The notes under the pieces were generated by a model that saw nothing but the letters and a program-made list of their open reading frames with translations, was not told where the DNA came from and did no database searches. From the NCBI GenBank assembly GCA_014377665.1, contig JACMPF010000068.1, positions 1-41,264 of the forward strand: 41,264 bases of DNA, in the 5' to 3' direction. Positions 23,477-33,718 of this stretch are shown here, piece by piece (the stretch's first letter is position 1; each line of letters begins with the position of its first letter). The DNA comes from Pedobacter sp. (GTDB lineage: Bacteria > Bacteroidota > Bacteroidia > Sphingobacteriales > Sphingobacteriaceae). The position numbers and the translations under genes were made by a program.

Positions 23477-26400
23477 CTAATTAAGCGTAATTCTTAAACT
23501 GAATCCAAAATTACTGAATGAGGTGTTGAATGTTTGCGAAGTATATGGTTTGGTAACGTTCGAATCATAAAATAACCTGATATTAAAGCGTTTATTTAAT
23601 ATATAATCTACACTTGGTCTCAAGGTGATGTTTTTTGCACCTGATGAGATCTCCGCTTCCGTAATATCAGCCCGGTAAATAACTGTCTTATTATCTCTTA
23701 CTGCTACATCGAGCTTAAAGTCCATATTGTTGTCCATCTTAAGCTGACTGAACCAGCCAAAGGGAAACCGAAATTTCGTAGTACGATAACCGACTCCAAA
23801 GACCATATTGTTCTCAGACAGTTGGGCAAGTTGGCTGTTCGCGAGACTTAATCCTAGTAACCTGGATCTTCCAACTTCAAAGTTAGCGGTAAGATTGTTC
23901 TTCAAGCGGGTATCTATTCCAATCAAAGGAGAGAACTGCTCCGCAATGGTAACCTGGCTATATTGATAGCTTGGCAAGAAGTTATTACTAGGATCCCTAA
24001 CACTAGATGCGCCATTAGTCTCCTGATATCGAATTAACGAATTGAAGCCATTTACGCTATATACTGAACGATAAGAGTGTTTGATATCTATTGAGCTAAA
24101 CCTTTCTGCTAAGAAAGGAAGTCTTGTAAGTCCTCTGTAATTTAGCCTCCAATTTGGTAATGGAATTTTAGGGAGCGTGCTTAGGCTTGAAGACCCCGCA
24201 TCTTTACTGGTATATGCTGCTAAAAATGCAGATACCATTACATCCTGTGCATTCTTATCATATCCATCTGCAAAGCCGTCAACAATTCCACTTGAATTAG
24301 GATTCGAGGCGCCAAGGCGCCTTGATATAATTTGCCTGTTTGACATAAACTGGCTGTAGACTTTAGATAATGTGGTTCCGTTGTTATCTGAAAATGCAGT
24401 TCCTAAACTAATGAACGATACACTGTAATCTCCAGTTGTATATGGACTTAGGTTCTGGAAATCACGAGAAAAAGCATCGTACCTGAAATTAGTGGAATAG
24501 TTTAATGTGCGGTTCTTATTGGCAGTTAGCGAAATGCTCAAATCCCTTATCGGCTCAATTAAACTTGTTAAACTTAAATCTTCACGCAAGGTATTTATAT
24601 ACAATTGAGATTGTAAGGTGTCGCTAGTGATCCAACCATTGTTTAATGCTAAACTTCTTATGTCCCGCTGACTTCCCAACACAAATCCCAATCCAGGGGC
24701 CCCAGTTATGTTATCTAAGCCGATGTAATTAGTTTTAGGCAGATAGCCAGGTAAAAAGATTCCTTTTGTCTCAGTATAAGCACCTGCTATATTTTTTACA
24801 CTGGTAAGCAGACCAATTAAAAACCCTGTCCCCGTTTGCTTCTCCACCACCGGCCCAGTCGATTTTCTCACAAACCCGAATTTGTTATATAATCCCGTTA
24901 AATTTAGACTAGGATTCACCTGAATAACTCTTGAATTTTGCACGGTGTTTCCAAGATTGATCAACGGATCTCTTAATGTAGAAAGTGGTTCAGCTTGCCA
25001 ATTAAAATTAGTTCCATAACGTGTAGTTACGTTCACCCAATCAAAGCCCGGGATCTTATTTAAAGGTAAATTATAAGTCAGGTTAATGTTATGCGTGTAG
25101 TCTGTGTTTCTGCCCAGGCGTTTAAGGTTCTGCCAAAGGGTATCTCTTTTCATCCCCTCAATCCTTCCTTCCGGCTCATCAATAATTGAGTAATTTGTGG
25201 CATCAAAATCTAAGGTCATCGACCGACTTAAATTCCAAGAAATACCATACACCCTGGTCACTAAGAAATTTTTATTATAAGTTGTGTTGATAGGTATGTA
25301 ATTGTTCGGGTCATTATTACGCAGGCTGTTTTCAGAATAATAACGGTCCAAATCTATCCTGAAATTTATAGCACTTGGGAGTATCCTGAAATTAAACTCC
25401 TTCAGCAAGGCAAGTTTATTTGACTTAATCAACTTATTAAATGGCTGATAATCTTTGCTTTGTCCTGCGTAATTGTAAGCGAGTGATGCCCTGTAAGTTT
25501 GTTGGATATTATTCTGATTAATGAAATCCCTATGGGAAAACTTAGTGTAAGCATAGCTGGCATTCAGGTTTTCTACATCCCAAACTCTTGCTGGTTTTTC
25601 AGTATTTGTTCTTTCTTTTCTAACATTAGTAAAGCTGATACTATTTCTGGTAGTATAATCTTGCGCATAGTTCAATATCTCTTTTTTTTCTACTTTAGTT
25701 GAGGCATCAAGCGCATTTTTCAACTCAATATCCGGTGTTCGTGGATCATATTGAGGTGTACTAATCTGACTAGAATAACTTACGAACATTGGCACCCTTA
25801 CTCCAGAATTCTTAGGAAGGAACTTACCTAATTCCATACTGGATGATGCATCAAAGAAAACATTGTCAGAACGGTTTCTTTCACTTACCCGTTTTTCTAA
25901 AGAGCCAAACCCTATGGTAGATTTACTGGCGGAGACATTCACATCGGCAAAATCTGCTAACTGCGCATTCATCCTTGTAGTAGCCGCCCAGCCGCCACGC
26001 TCATCAAACTCGGTCAATCTAAGTTCATTGAACCATACCTGAGCATATTTATCAGCCCCATCATCCCGACCGGGACTTGCAGCATTCCTAAGAGGATTTT
26101 TTATACCTAGCATGTAAACCCGCACCTTACTCATGTCCGGCTGACCTTTTATGGTGACAAAACTACCATTCTCAATGTAGTTAAAAGGAATGTTCACGGG
26201 CCATGGTTGTCCATTCAACATCGCTTTGTTACGTGCAAGCTTGGCATTCTGAAACAACTCCAACTTAATATCCAATTTATTCTGATCTGGCCAGATTGCA
26301 TAAGGGTCACTTGTACCAGGGTTAGTAACCTTCAAAGGCAATGTATATTCATAGTAGTTATCCTGATTATCAGTGCCAATTCTAAAGAATGCACTTACAT

Positions 26401-29400
26401 CATTATCGTTAATAGGAAAGTTCCCAAGTGCCTCCAGGTGAATATACATCTCCAGGCGTTTATAAGATCTAAAATCATTTACAGCTGTTTTAAATGCAGC
26501 CCTGCCATACCCGTCTCTCAAGGAACGAATATTAACAGACAGGGATTGTTCATTTTGCCTCGTATCGCCGCGATAGTTACTAAAATCTTGCTCTCTCTCA
26601 ATTCCAGGCGGCACAACATACGGGATAGGTGTACGTTTACCATTTTCTTCAATATTTACAGTAGCTATTTCAATGCTGGAGTTATCCGTTCCAACAGGCA
26701 ATAAGGCTTGATCAACAATTACTTGAGCCGGATCATTATTTACATTATACTGTCTCCATTCACCTCTAACCAATTGTATCTTCCCAAACCTAAGAATAGA
26801 AGTATCCGCAAAATTTGTCATGAACATTCTGATAAAACGAATGGATTTGAAATCCTGGATGTTCCCCACTTTCTGCTGGTATTGTGCCAGAGGTATTCTT
26901 AGCTGATACCAGGTTACTGGTTGAGTTACTCCATTAGCAAGCTTAACCTGTGATGTAATTTTATCGGTCACAAAGTTCTGACCAACGATCAGATCAGCAG
27001 GTCTCATAGAAACTTTATACTGATAATATTCATCACTTTGAGTCATATTGTTGTCTCTGTTGATATCCTCGCCATCAGGCAAGGACGTGGATGCAGAATT
27101 CTCAACTCCAAAATCTTCCTGTGATTGCTGTGGTGTTTTTGAATTACCCTCCGGACCGTTATATCGCTGATACCTCTTTAAAATTCCTGCATTCGATTGA
27201 TCCAATGCAGTACTGCGATAGTAAGAATAATCATCTGATGAGGGGTCATTATCTAATGCCGCAGCAGCATCAGGATTAAGCTGAGCTTTAATCTGATTAA
27301 TAAGGGCTGCAAACTTAGTTTTTTCATCAGCATTTGATAATCCATCCAAACCTACATCTTGTGTTCTTCTTGCTGCCGGATCATTGTCGAAAGCCTGTAT
27401 TACAGGTTGAAGCTTAGGCACTCTGCCCCAGTTTGTTTCGTCGTACTTCGTGGGATCCCCATTTGCAGGCAAACCATTTTCGAGGGATTTTCGTCCATCT
27501 CTTAAAATATCCTCAGAGATGTTTCCTAAATTGAAATACAAATCACCACCCGCAGAGTTTGGCTTGTAGATATACGGGTCCATTACCCAAAGCTCGATGA
27601 ACTCAATGTTATTTGCTTCAAAGTCATTGGTCTCCATCCTTCTAAACAAACCACCCCACCTGGATCTTGGATTCGTAAGTGTACCATTCTGGTTAAACCC
27701 GGTAGGTGTAAAGTTATATGGACCTCTTAATGTTGGATAAAAAGCAAGGTCTAAAGTTGGCAATGTCACTGCCTGCCCAGTACTTATTTCTTTGAATGGA
27801 AAAACTTCCTGCTCAATGATCTCTCTTACATAATGGTTGGATAGCTCTGTTCTATTTCCTCTTAAACTCGCCGGAAGATTACTTGCAGACCTGTTGTAAA
27901 ACGTTGGGTCAATATTATAAAACGCAATTTGCGCCCTGTTGTATCCATAGGCTAAATCATTGATCAGTTGAGATTCAGGGAACATCTGAGGAGTTCCTGA
28001 AATCTGCCAAGCAATTGCACTTTTCAAGTCAATGATGGAACGAGAGGCCTCGAAATCATCCAGATAACTCACGCCTCCTTTCGAACCGCCAATATCAAGC
28101 GCTTTAGGATGCCCTGGCACAAACTGAGCAAACTCACCAGAAAAAGTGATTGTTGATGGAACCTTAGTCGACAAGAAAGGCAACTTATCCACTAGCTTAG
28201 TTAAGAACCTAGATGGCGAACTGTAATTTAAATCCATTCCCCAAATCGTATTGGAGATCGGCTCTTCACCCAGATTAACCTTCGGTGTCAATGGTTTTTC
28301 AGAAAGGCTCATGAATGTACCGCCCAGGTTTAGCTTATTATTTACCTTGTAATCCAAACGTGTCCCAAAAAGTGACCGTTGTTGTAATCCGAAAAGCTCG
28401 CTGTTTTCTGTAGAAATTCTGATTGGCTGACCAGAAATTAACAGTCCAGTGTTTAAGATCCTGACTCTACCACCCTGGTAATCCACCGTATAATCGACAC
28501 CTTCTTGTAGAGGTATTGTTCCTGAAAATACTTTTACAGAACCTTCAGGCACATTGATAGAGTTCAGACTAAACTCAGAAGATATATCTGACTGGTAATT
28601 CCCCTTGATTACATATCTGTTCTGCCTGGTAAACAATTGTTGTGCAATTACTTTAGTCGAATCGTAAAGCGCAGGGTACGTATATCTGTCTATAAATGGT
28701 TGCTCCGTTGTCAAAAACTGTGCTGCTAAATCAGATCCAAAGGGTTCTAACAGTGGAAATATGATCCTACCATTTGCTGGGTCAATAGTGATATATCCAT
28801 TTTTTGTATTGGTCAAAACCACCGCTGTAGAGCCTGTAGTGTTTGTTTGTCCCCCTAAATTTCCAAAAGACGCTCCACCATTGGTATTATTATTCGCACT
28901 AAAAGGATCGTTGTCAGTTTCAAAATCGAAGATCCCATCAGGTTTAAGTTCATTTTGCTGATTTAAGCGATCTAAACCTACAACTTGTAACCAGAGTTTA
29001 TTTTGCAATGGCTTGTTAAACTGATCTAGCTTTGCTCCCTCAGTGATGACCGGCCTTTCAATCCCCGACGCTTCATCTATTCTAAAGATATCCAGTTTGA
29101 AGTTTTGCGGACTAATCTGGAAACCTCCGATGGTATAGATATTTTTCATCATCAAGTCCCAGGTTGGCAAATTCGTCTTTGTAGTCTCGTTCTTTAAAAG
29201 TTTCGTATAAAGTACTCTGGGCGATGCCTGCTCAAAAGGGATGTCTGTGGAAAACTCTCCAACTTGATATTCTACACCGTTAAAAGTATAGCGATAGGCA
29301 ACTGTCAATACCTCATCGGTATTCAGTGCATTGTTCAACGAGATGTACCCCAATTTAGGATGGAAAGTAAACTCTCTATCTGAGAGCTTCCTTGCATAAG

Positions 29401-30667
29401 TAAGCTTAGCGAAGTTGTCCGTTCCTCCGTTTCCCTGAAAAAATGAGATGACATCATTAGAGTTTGTCTGTCTTGCCCCAGAAGGTATTCTCTCCATCAG
29501 GTTATTCGATGCCCGAGGAAATAACGGGTTAGTGAATCCAGACGGTAAGGCAGAATAACCAGCGCCACTAATCTGTGCGGTGTTAAAGGGTTTGTTTTCT
29601 CCTAAATCAATGAAACCTAACACATCTCTTGAATCTTGGGTATTGCCCGCCTTATTAGTTATCCAGACCTCAATTTTGGTAATAATAATGCCGGAGGTGA
29701 TCGTAGGAGGGTTAGATAATGCTTTATTATAATTATTCCTGAAATATTGAGCTAAGAAATAGTGCTTATTAGCCTCATAATTATCGCCCCCTATTCTAAA
29801 TTCATTTTGCTGCGCTCCATTATTTATTTGAATCTCACGCGATTGGGATTTCTGTTGCGTAAATACTGTATTCACATTTAATTTTCCGAACTGTAGCTGA
29901 GTCTTAATCCCAAATAGCGCCTGTGTTCCTGTGATTAGTGTGGTATTCAATGGAAGACTCACGTTACCAGCCTCTATCTTTTTGATAATATCATCTTCTC
30001 CACCAGTATAATCAAGCTTTATCTGATTCTCAAAATCAAACTGAGCCTCTGTATTATAGTTCATATTGATCTTCAGCTTGGTACCTATTTTACCAATAAC
30101 GTCCATTTGGATCCGCTGATTAAAATCAAAGTTTCCTTGAACACGCTGACGATCGTTAAATAAAGGATTCTCGTTCTTGTTAATACGGCCTAGAAACGTA
30201 AGCTCTGCTTCCCCCCGAGGTTGAATATCAATCGTTGTTCCGCCAAAGATGCGCTCGAAAGCCTTACTGTTAACCTTCAGACTTGGTATGATTCCTGTCC
30301 TTCTTACTTCTTCAACTTCCTGGTTAGATAAGGTTCTCCAGTTCTCTCTTTTTATTTCACTGCCTACCAACCTTTGATATTCGTCGATAGTTAAATACTG
30401 AGGAAATGAGATTTGTCGCCCGCCAACCAGCTGACGAATCACATATCTTTTATTCACTGCATCGTACTCAACTTCACGTGTCACGTTTGCGGGTAGGGGA
30501 CTAAAAGAATTTGTTAATGGCCTAATTCCTAAACGCTGTTTCTCTTTTAAACTAAAAGTATTTTTAGACGTATCAGTAGTATTTCCGGGAGTGGCGATTT
30601 GTGAAAAAGCATTTTGCCCGCCAAAGAAAACGACTAAGAGAAGAATAAGCGTTAGAAGTTTCTTCAA
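23477..30667 (-). CDS. sprA: SprA/Sov, type IX secretion outer-membrane translocon
   Basis: 2396-residue exported protein, close to the size of Flavobacterium johnsoniae SprA. That protein is a very large single-chain beta-barrel through which T9SS cargo crosses the outer membrane. A signal peptide covers about residues 1-22 (ending NAFSQ). A conserved segment at 234-272 (GNVSLPLNTTLITG, LFGIKTQLQFGKLNV) is characteristic of the family. Alternating aromatic/polar strands are frequent across the C-terminal half, and the protein ends FGFSLRITLN, an outer-membrane-type terminal strand. It lies 11 nt after ruvA. Partners (PorV, plug, motor, cargo) are not in the window. The frame is intact throughout. 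Confidence 0.96.
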   Translation of the reverse strand: MKKLLTLILLLVVFFGGQNAFSQIATPGNTTDTSKNTFSLKEKQRLGIRPLTNSFSPLPANVTREVEYDAVNKRYVIRQLVGGRQISFPQYLTIDEYQRLVGSEIKRENWRTLSNQEVEEVRRTGIIPSLKVNSKAFERIFGGTTIDIQPRGEAELTFLGRINKNENPLFNDRQRVQGNFDFNQRIQMDVIGKIGTKLKINMNYNTEAQFDFENQIKLDYTGGEDDIIKKIEAGNVSLPLNTTLITGTQALFGIKTQLQFGKLNVNTVFTQQKSQSREIQINNGAQQNEFRIGGDNYEANKHYFLAQYFRNNYNKALSNPPTITSGIIITKIEVWITNKAGNTQDSRDVLGFIDLGENKPFNTAQISGAGYSALPSGFTNPLFPRASNNLMERIPSGARQTNSNDVISFFQGNGGTDNFAKLTYARKLSDREFTFHPKLGYISLNNALNTDEVLTVAYRYTFNGVEYQVGEFSTDIPFEQASPRVLYTKLLKNETTKTNLPTWDLMMKNIYTIGGFQISPQNFKLDIFRIDEASGIERPVITEGAKLDQFNKPLQNKLWLQVVGLDRLNQQNELKPDGIFDFETDNDPFSANNNTNGGASFGNLGGQTNTTGSTAVVLTNTKNGYITIDPANGRIIFPLLEPFGSDLAAQFLTTEQPFIDRYTYPALYDSTKVIAQQLFTRQNRYVIKGNYQSDISSEFSLNSINVPEGSVKVFSGTIPLQEGVDYTVDYQGGRVRILNTGLLISGQPIRISTENSELFGLQQRSLFGTRLDYKVNNKLNLGGTFMSLSEKPLTPKVNLGEEPISNTIWGMDLNYSSPSRFLTKLVDKLPFLSTKVPSTITFSGEFAQFVPGHPKALDIGGSKGGVSYLDDFEASRSIIDLKSAIAWQISGTPQMFPESQLINDLAYGYNRAQIAFYNIDPTFYNRSASNLPASLRGNRTELSNHYVREIIEQEVFPFKEISTGQAVTLPTLDLAFYPTLRGPYNFTPTGFNQNGTLTNPRSRWGGLFRRMETNDFEANNIEFIELWVMDPYIYKPNSAGGDLYFNLGNISEDILRDGRKSLENGLPANGDPTKYDETNWGRVPKLQPVIQAFDNDPAARRTQDVGLDGLSNADEKTKFAALINQIKAQLNPDAAAALDNDPSSDDYSYYRSTALDQSNAGILKRYQRYNGPEGNSKTPQQSQEDFGVENSASTSLPDGEDINRDNNMTQSDEYYQYKVSMRPADLIVGQNFVTDKITSQVKLANGVTQPVTWYQLRIPLAQYQQKVGNIQDFKSIRFIRMFMTNFADTSILRFGKIQLVRGEWRQYNVNNDPAQVIVDQALLPVGTDNSSIEIATVNIEENGKRTPIPYVVPPGIEREQDFSNYRGDTRQNEQSLSVNIRSLRDGYGRAAFKTAVNDFRSYKRLEMYIHLEALGNFPINDNDVSAFFRIGTDNQDNYYEYTLPLKVTNPGTSDPYAIWPDQNKLDIKLELFQNAKLARNKAMLNGQPWPVNIPFNYIENGSFVTIKGQPDMSKVRVYMLGIKNPLRNAASPGRDDGADKYAQVWFNELRLTEFDERGGWAATTRMNAQLADFADVNVSASKSTIGFGSLEKRVSERNRSDNVFFDASSSMELGKFLPKNSGVRVPMFVSYSSQISTPQYDPRTPDIELKNALDASTKVEKKEILNYAQDYTTRNSISFTNVRKERTNTEKPARVWDVENLNASYAYTKFSHRDFINQNNIQQTYRASLAYNYAGQSKDYQPFNKLIKSNKLALLKEFNFRILPSAINFRIDLDRYYSENSLRNNDPNNYIPINTTYNKNFLVTRVYGISWNLSRSMTLDFDATNYSIIDEPEGRIEGMKRDTLWQNLKRLGRNTDYTHNINLTYNLPLNKIPGFDWVNVTTRYGTNFNWQAEPLSTLRDPLINLGNTVQNSRVIQVNPSLNLTGLYNKFGFVRKSTGPVVEKQTGTGFLIGLLTSVKNIAGAYTETKGIFLPGYLPKTNYIGLDNITGAPGLGFVLGSQRDIRSLALNNGWITSDTLQSQLYINTLREDLSLTSLIEPIRDLSISLTANKNRTLNYSTNFRYDAFSRDFQNLSPYTTGDYSVSFISLGTAFSDNNGTTLSKVYSQFMSNRQIISRRLGASNPNSSGIVDGFADGYDKNAQDVMVSAFLAAYTSKDAGSSSLSTLPKIPLPNWRLNYRGLTRLPFLAERFSSIDIKHSYRSVYSVNGFNSLIRYQETNGASSVRDPSNNFLPSYQYSQVTIAEQFSPLIGIDTRLKNNLTANFEVGRSRLLGLSLANSQLAQLSENNMVFGVGYRTTKFRFPFGWFSQLKMDNNMDFKLDVAVRDNKTVIYRADITEAEISSGAKNITLRPSVDYILNKRFNIRLFYDSNVTKPYTSQTFNTSFSNFGFSLRITLN

Positions 30668-30678
30668 AGTTTCAAAGA

Positions 30679-31263
30679 TTATAGGTTCTTCAACGCCAAC
30701 TTTATCATTTGCTCCACAGACTGCTCTATACCCCCTGTTTTGACAGCATTATCAAGTGCCTTTTCCGAAGCAGGCTTTGCAAAGCCAAGCATCATTAAGG
30801 CTGACAATGCTTCTTCTTTGACAGTATTATTTAATGGCGCTGAAATCAGCGACCCAGATCCTTCTTTCTTTAACTTATCCTGTAATTCCAATACAAGCCT
30901 TTGGGCAGATTTGGCCCCGATACCTTTTATGCGTTGTATCAGCGTGAGGTCTGCGTTTACTATCGCTGTTTGTATTTCATTTGGAGTAATAGATGACAAC
31001 ATCATTCTACCCGTATTTGGCCCAATACCTGAAACTGAAATCAGGTGCAGAAAAAGCCTTCGTTCTCCTTCGTCAGCAAATCCATACAGCGTATGTCCAT
31101 CTTCTTTAATGTGCAGCCAAGTGTAAATTTTACACCTTTCTACATCCCCCAGTAAACTATAAGTGTTTAACGATATATTGAGGTGGTAACCCACTCCGCC
31201 AGCTTCTACAACAATGTATGCAGGGCACTTAAAAGTTAATTTACCATCAATATATTCGTACAT
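30679..31263 (-). CDS. ruvA: Holliday junction branch migration protein RuvA
   Basis: 194-residue DNA-binding subunit of RuvAB. An OB-fold at 1-60 (MYEYIDGKLTFKCPAYIVVE) is followed by the helix-hairpin-helix region (SGIGPNTGRMMLS and IKGIGAKSAQRLVLELQDK) and the C-terminal RuvB-binding domain (EEALSALMMLGF). Length is typical. It sits between maeB (4 nt) and sprA (11 nt), so all three are probably one transcript. Confidence 0.96.
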   Translation of the reverse strand: MYEYIDGKLTFKCPAYIVVEAGGVGYHLNISLNTYSLLGDVERCKIYTWLHIKEDGHTLYGFADEGERRLFLHLISVSGIGPNTGRMMLSSITPNEIQTAIVNADLTLIQRIKGIGAKSAQRLVLELQDKLKKEGSGSLISAPLNNTVKEEALSALMMLGFAKPASEKALDNAVKTGGIEQSVEQMIKLALKNL

Positions 31264-31267
31264 AGCT

Positions 31268-33583
31268 TTATTTATTTACAGTTCTTTTTACAAGGCCTCT
31301 ACGTTTTACATTAGCTTCCTGTTCTTTACCTTGTACATCCAGCACCGCTATGGTTACCATATTCACAATCTCTCTAACAGAACTTCCCAACTGCACGATG
31401 TGAACTGGCTTTTTTAGTCCAAGTAAGATTGGTCCAACTGCCTCTGCTTCACCCAGCTCTTGCAAAAGTTTATAGGCAATATTACCTGATTCCAAGTTAG
31501 GAAAAATTAAGGTGTTAGCAGGAGCACCAACCAATTTGCTGAAAGGGAAATTCTCCTTAAGCAACTCTGCGTTGATCGCGAAATTGCCCTGCATCTCCCC
31601 ATCTACAACCATTTCAGGATACTGATCATGCAGTATCTTCACTGCCTTTCTAGTCTTCTCAGGCACATCACCTTCATTGGAGCCAAAAATAGAGTAAGAA
31701 AGCAACGCTATGCGTGGGTTAATGTTAAATTTGCTGACTGCTCGAGCTATCAATAAGGTAAGGTCAACCAGCTCTTCTGCCGTTGGATCTACGTTTACAG
31801 TGGTGTCACCAAAGAAAACAGGCCCCTTCTTTGTCATCATCATATACATACCTGCAACGCGATTTACACCTTGTTCTGTTCCTATCACATGCAATGCAGG
31901 TTTGATTGTAGTGGCATAGTTTTTAGTCAAACCGGAGATCATGGCATCCGCTTCACCAAACTCTACCATTGATGCCCCAAAATAATTTCGGTCACGAAGC
32001 AACTTTGTGGCTTCGAGCGAACTAATACCTCTTCTCTGCCTTTTCTTGAATAATGATTCAGCATACTTCTTGGTACGCTCACGTTCTTCAAAAGGATCAA
32101 TGATCTCAACGCCGTGTAGCTCCAATGCATTATCAGCAATAATGCGTTCAATCACCGCTCTATTTCCTAGTAAAATAGGAATAGCCACATTCTCATCCTT
32201 AACAATTTGAGCCGCCTTTAAAATTTTATAATTGTCGGCCTCAGCGAAAACAACACGCTTAGGATCAGATTTGGCCTTATTGGTAATCGCACGCATGATG
32301 GCGTCATCCCCACCCAGCCTGCGTTTCAATTCTTCTGCATACGCATCCCAATCGGTGATGATCTTACGTGCCACCCCCGAATCTATTGCCGCCTTAGCGA
32401 CAGCAGAGGACACATTGGTCATTAACCTAATATCCATTGGCTTTGGAATAATGTATTCCTTACCAAATTTGATGTTTTTCTCATTGTAAGCCATGTTAAC
32501 CGCCTCAGGGACAGATTTTTTAGCAAGCTCCGCAATAGCTTTCACAGCAGCTACTTTCATATCTTCGTTGATAGCTGTAGCCCTGACGTCTAATGCTCCC
32601 CTAAAAATATACGGAAATCCTAAAACGTTATTCACTTGATTGGGATAGTCAGAACGGCCAGTTGCCATAATAAGATCCTTACGGGCACTGATTGCCAATT
32701 CGTAAGCAATCTCTGGGTTAGGATTTGCCATCGCGAAAACGATTGGATTCTTAGCCATCGACTTCAACATATCCTGAGTAACACAGTCTGCTGATGATAG
32801 CCCGATGAAAACATCCGAATCTTTCATCGCTTCTTCCAAGGTATCCAGCTTTCTTGAAGTAGCAAACTCTGCCTTTATATAATCCAGATTCGGACGCGTA
32901 TCTCTGATCACGCCAGATCTGTCACACATCACAACATTCTCCTTCTTTGCTCCTAAAGAAACGTACAATCTAGTGCAAGATATTGCTGCTGCTCCAGCAC
33001 CATTCACTACAATCTTGATCTTGTCCATCTTCTTTTTCTGTAGCTCACATGCATTTAATAATGCCGCTGCAGAGATGATGGCAGTACCATGCTGGTCATC
33101 ATGCATCACAGGAATGTTCATTTCCTCTTTTAAACGACGTTCAATTTCAAAGCATTCTGGTGCTTTAATATCTTCCAGATTTACCCCGCCGAATGTCGGT
33201 TCCAAGGCCTTAACTATCTTAACAAAATCATCTACATTCTTCGTATCCAGCTCCAGATCAAACACATCAATATCCGCAAATATCTTAAACAAAAGCCCTT
33301 TGCCTTCCATAACAGGCTTCCCCGCTTCCGGACCAATATCCCCCAAACCCAACACTGCACTACCGTTACTAATAACGGCTACCAGATTACCTTTAGCAGT
33401 ATATTTATAAACATCTTCTTTGTTTTCAGCAATCCTTAAACAAGGCTCTGCTACACCTGGTGAATAGGCTAGCGCAAGATCTCTCTGCGAGTTTGTAGGC
33501 TTTGTCGGTATAACCTGAATTTTACCTGGGCGTCCTTGCGAGTGGTAGTCTAAAGCATCTTGCTTTCTATTGATTTTACTCAT
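31268..33583 (-). CDS. maeB: NADP-dependent malic enzyme with phosphotransacetylase-like C-terminus
   Basis: 771-residue MaeB-type enzyme that decarboxylates malate to pyruvate. The malic domain (about 1-160, LALAYSPGVAEPCL, VMHDDQHGTAIIS) and the NAD(P)-binding domain (NGAGAAAIS) occupy residues 1-410. A phosphotransacetylase-like domain follows (about 430-760), which in relatives is catalytically inactive and binds acetyl-CoA as a regulator. Length fits. The -7 box TAACTTTG (33613-33606) lies 22 nt upstream of the ATG at 33583. It heads the maeB-ruvA-sprA group. Confidence 0.96.
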   Translation of the reverse strand: MSKINRKQDALDYHSQGRPGKIQVIPTKPTNSQRDLALAYSPGVAEPCLRIAENKEDVYKYTAKGNLVAVISNGSAVLGLGDIGPEAGKPVMEGKGLLFKIFADIDVFDLELDTKNVDDFVKIVKALEPTFGGVNLEDIKAPECFEIERRLKEEMNIPVMHDDQHGTAIISAAALLNACELQKKKMDKIKIVVNGAGAAAISCTRLYVSLGAKKENVVMCDRSGVIRDTRPNLDYIKAEFATSRKLDTLEEAMKDSDVFIGLSSADCVTQDMLKSMAKNPIVFAMANPNPEIAYELAISARKDLIMATGRSDYPNQVNNVLGFPYIFRGALDVRATAINEDMKVAAVKAIAELAKKSVPEAVNMAYNEKNIKFGKEYIIPKPMDIRLMTNVSSAVAKAAIDSGVARKIITDWDAYAEELKRRLGGDDAIMRAITNKAKSDPKRVVFAEADNYKILKAAQIVKDENVAIPILLGNRAVIERIIADNALELHGVEIIDPFEERERTKKYAESLFKKRQRRGISSLEATKLLRDRNYFGASMVEFGEADAMISGLTKNYATTIKPALHVIGTEQGVNRVAGMYMMMTKKGPVFFGDTTVNVDPTAEELVDLTLLIARAVSKFNINPRIALLSYSIFGSNEGDVPEKTRKAVKILHDQYPEMVVDGEMQGNFAINAELLKENFPFSKLVGAPANTLIFPNLESGNIAYKLLQELGEAEAVGPILLGLKKPVHIVQLGSSVREIVNMVTIAVLDVQGKEQEANVKRRGLVKRTVNK

Positions 33584-33605
33584 AAAATGATCGATTGTAA
33601 AAGAT

Positions 33606-33636
33606 CAAAGTTACAATTCTTTTATTTAGCCTTAAA
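33606..33636 (-). promoter_or_regulatory. Candidate promoter of maeB-ruvA-sprA
   Basis: TAACTTTG (33613-33606, minus) matches TAnnTTTG, with TTT (33636-33634) 20 nt upstream as a partial -33 element. A second exact -7-type box, TATATTTG (33668-33661), lies farther upstream with no good -33 element. Confidence 0.6.
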
Positions 33637-33638
33637 AT

Positions 33639-33718
33639 AAAAAAAGGGCGCTAGACTACACAAATATAATCAGTTAAACAGAAAATAGAACGAAATGAAT
33701 AGCACTATATTAGCCCCT
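33639..33718 (-). terminator. Possible long-range terminator after the MltD-like gene
   Basis: On the minus strand AGGGGCTA (33718-33711), at the stop codon of the lytic transglycosylase gene, can pair with TAGCGCCCT (33653-33645) with one bulged G. The second arm runs directly into TTTTTTTATTTT. The loop of about 57 nt is long for an intrinsic terminator, so this is tentative, but the U-run and its position at the end of the long minus-strand group are suggestive. Confidence 0.4.

Noticed and set aside
26207..26704. 165-residue plus-strand reading frame inside sprA
   Set aside because: It is antisense to a well-supported conserved protein, with no recognisable motif or promoter. Long antisense frames are expected in a 7-kb gene.
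32973..33410. 145-residue plus-strand frame inside maeB
   Set aside because: Shadow of maeB. Low-complexity Ser/Thr/Ala-rich sequence and no motif.
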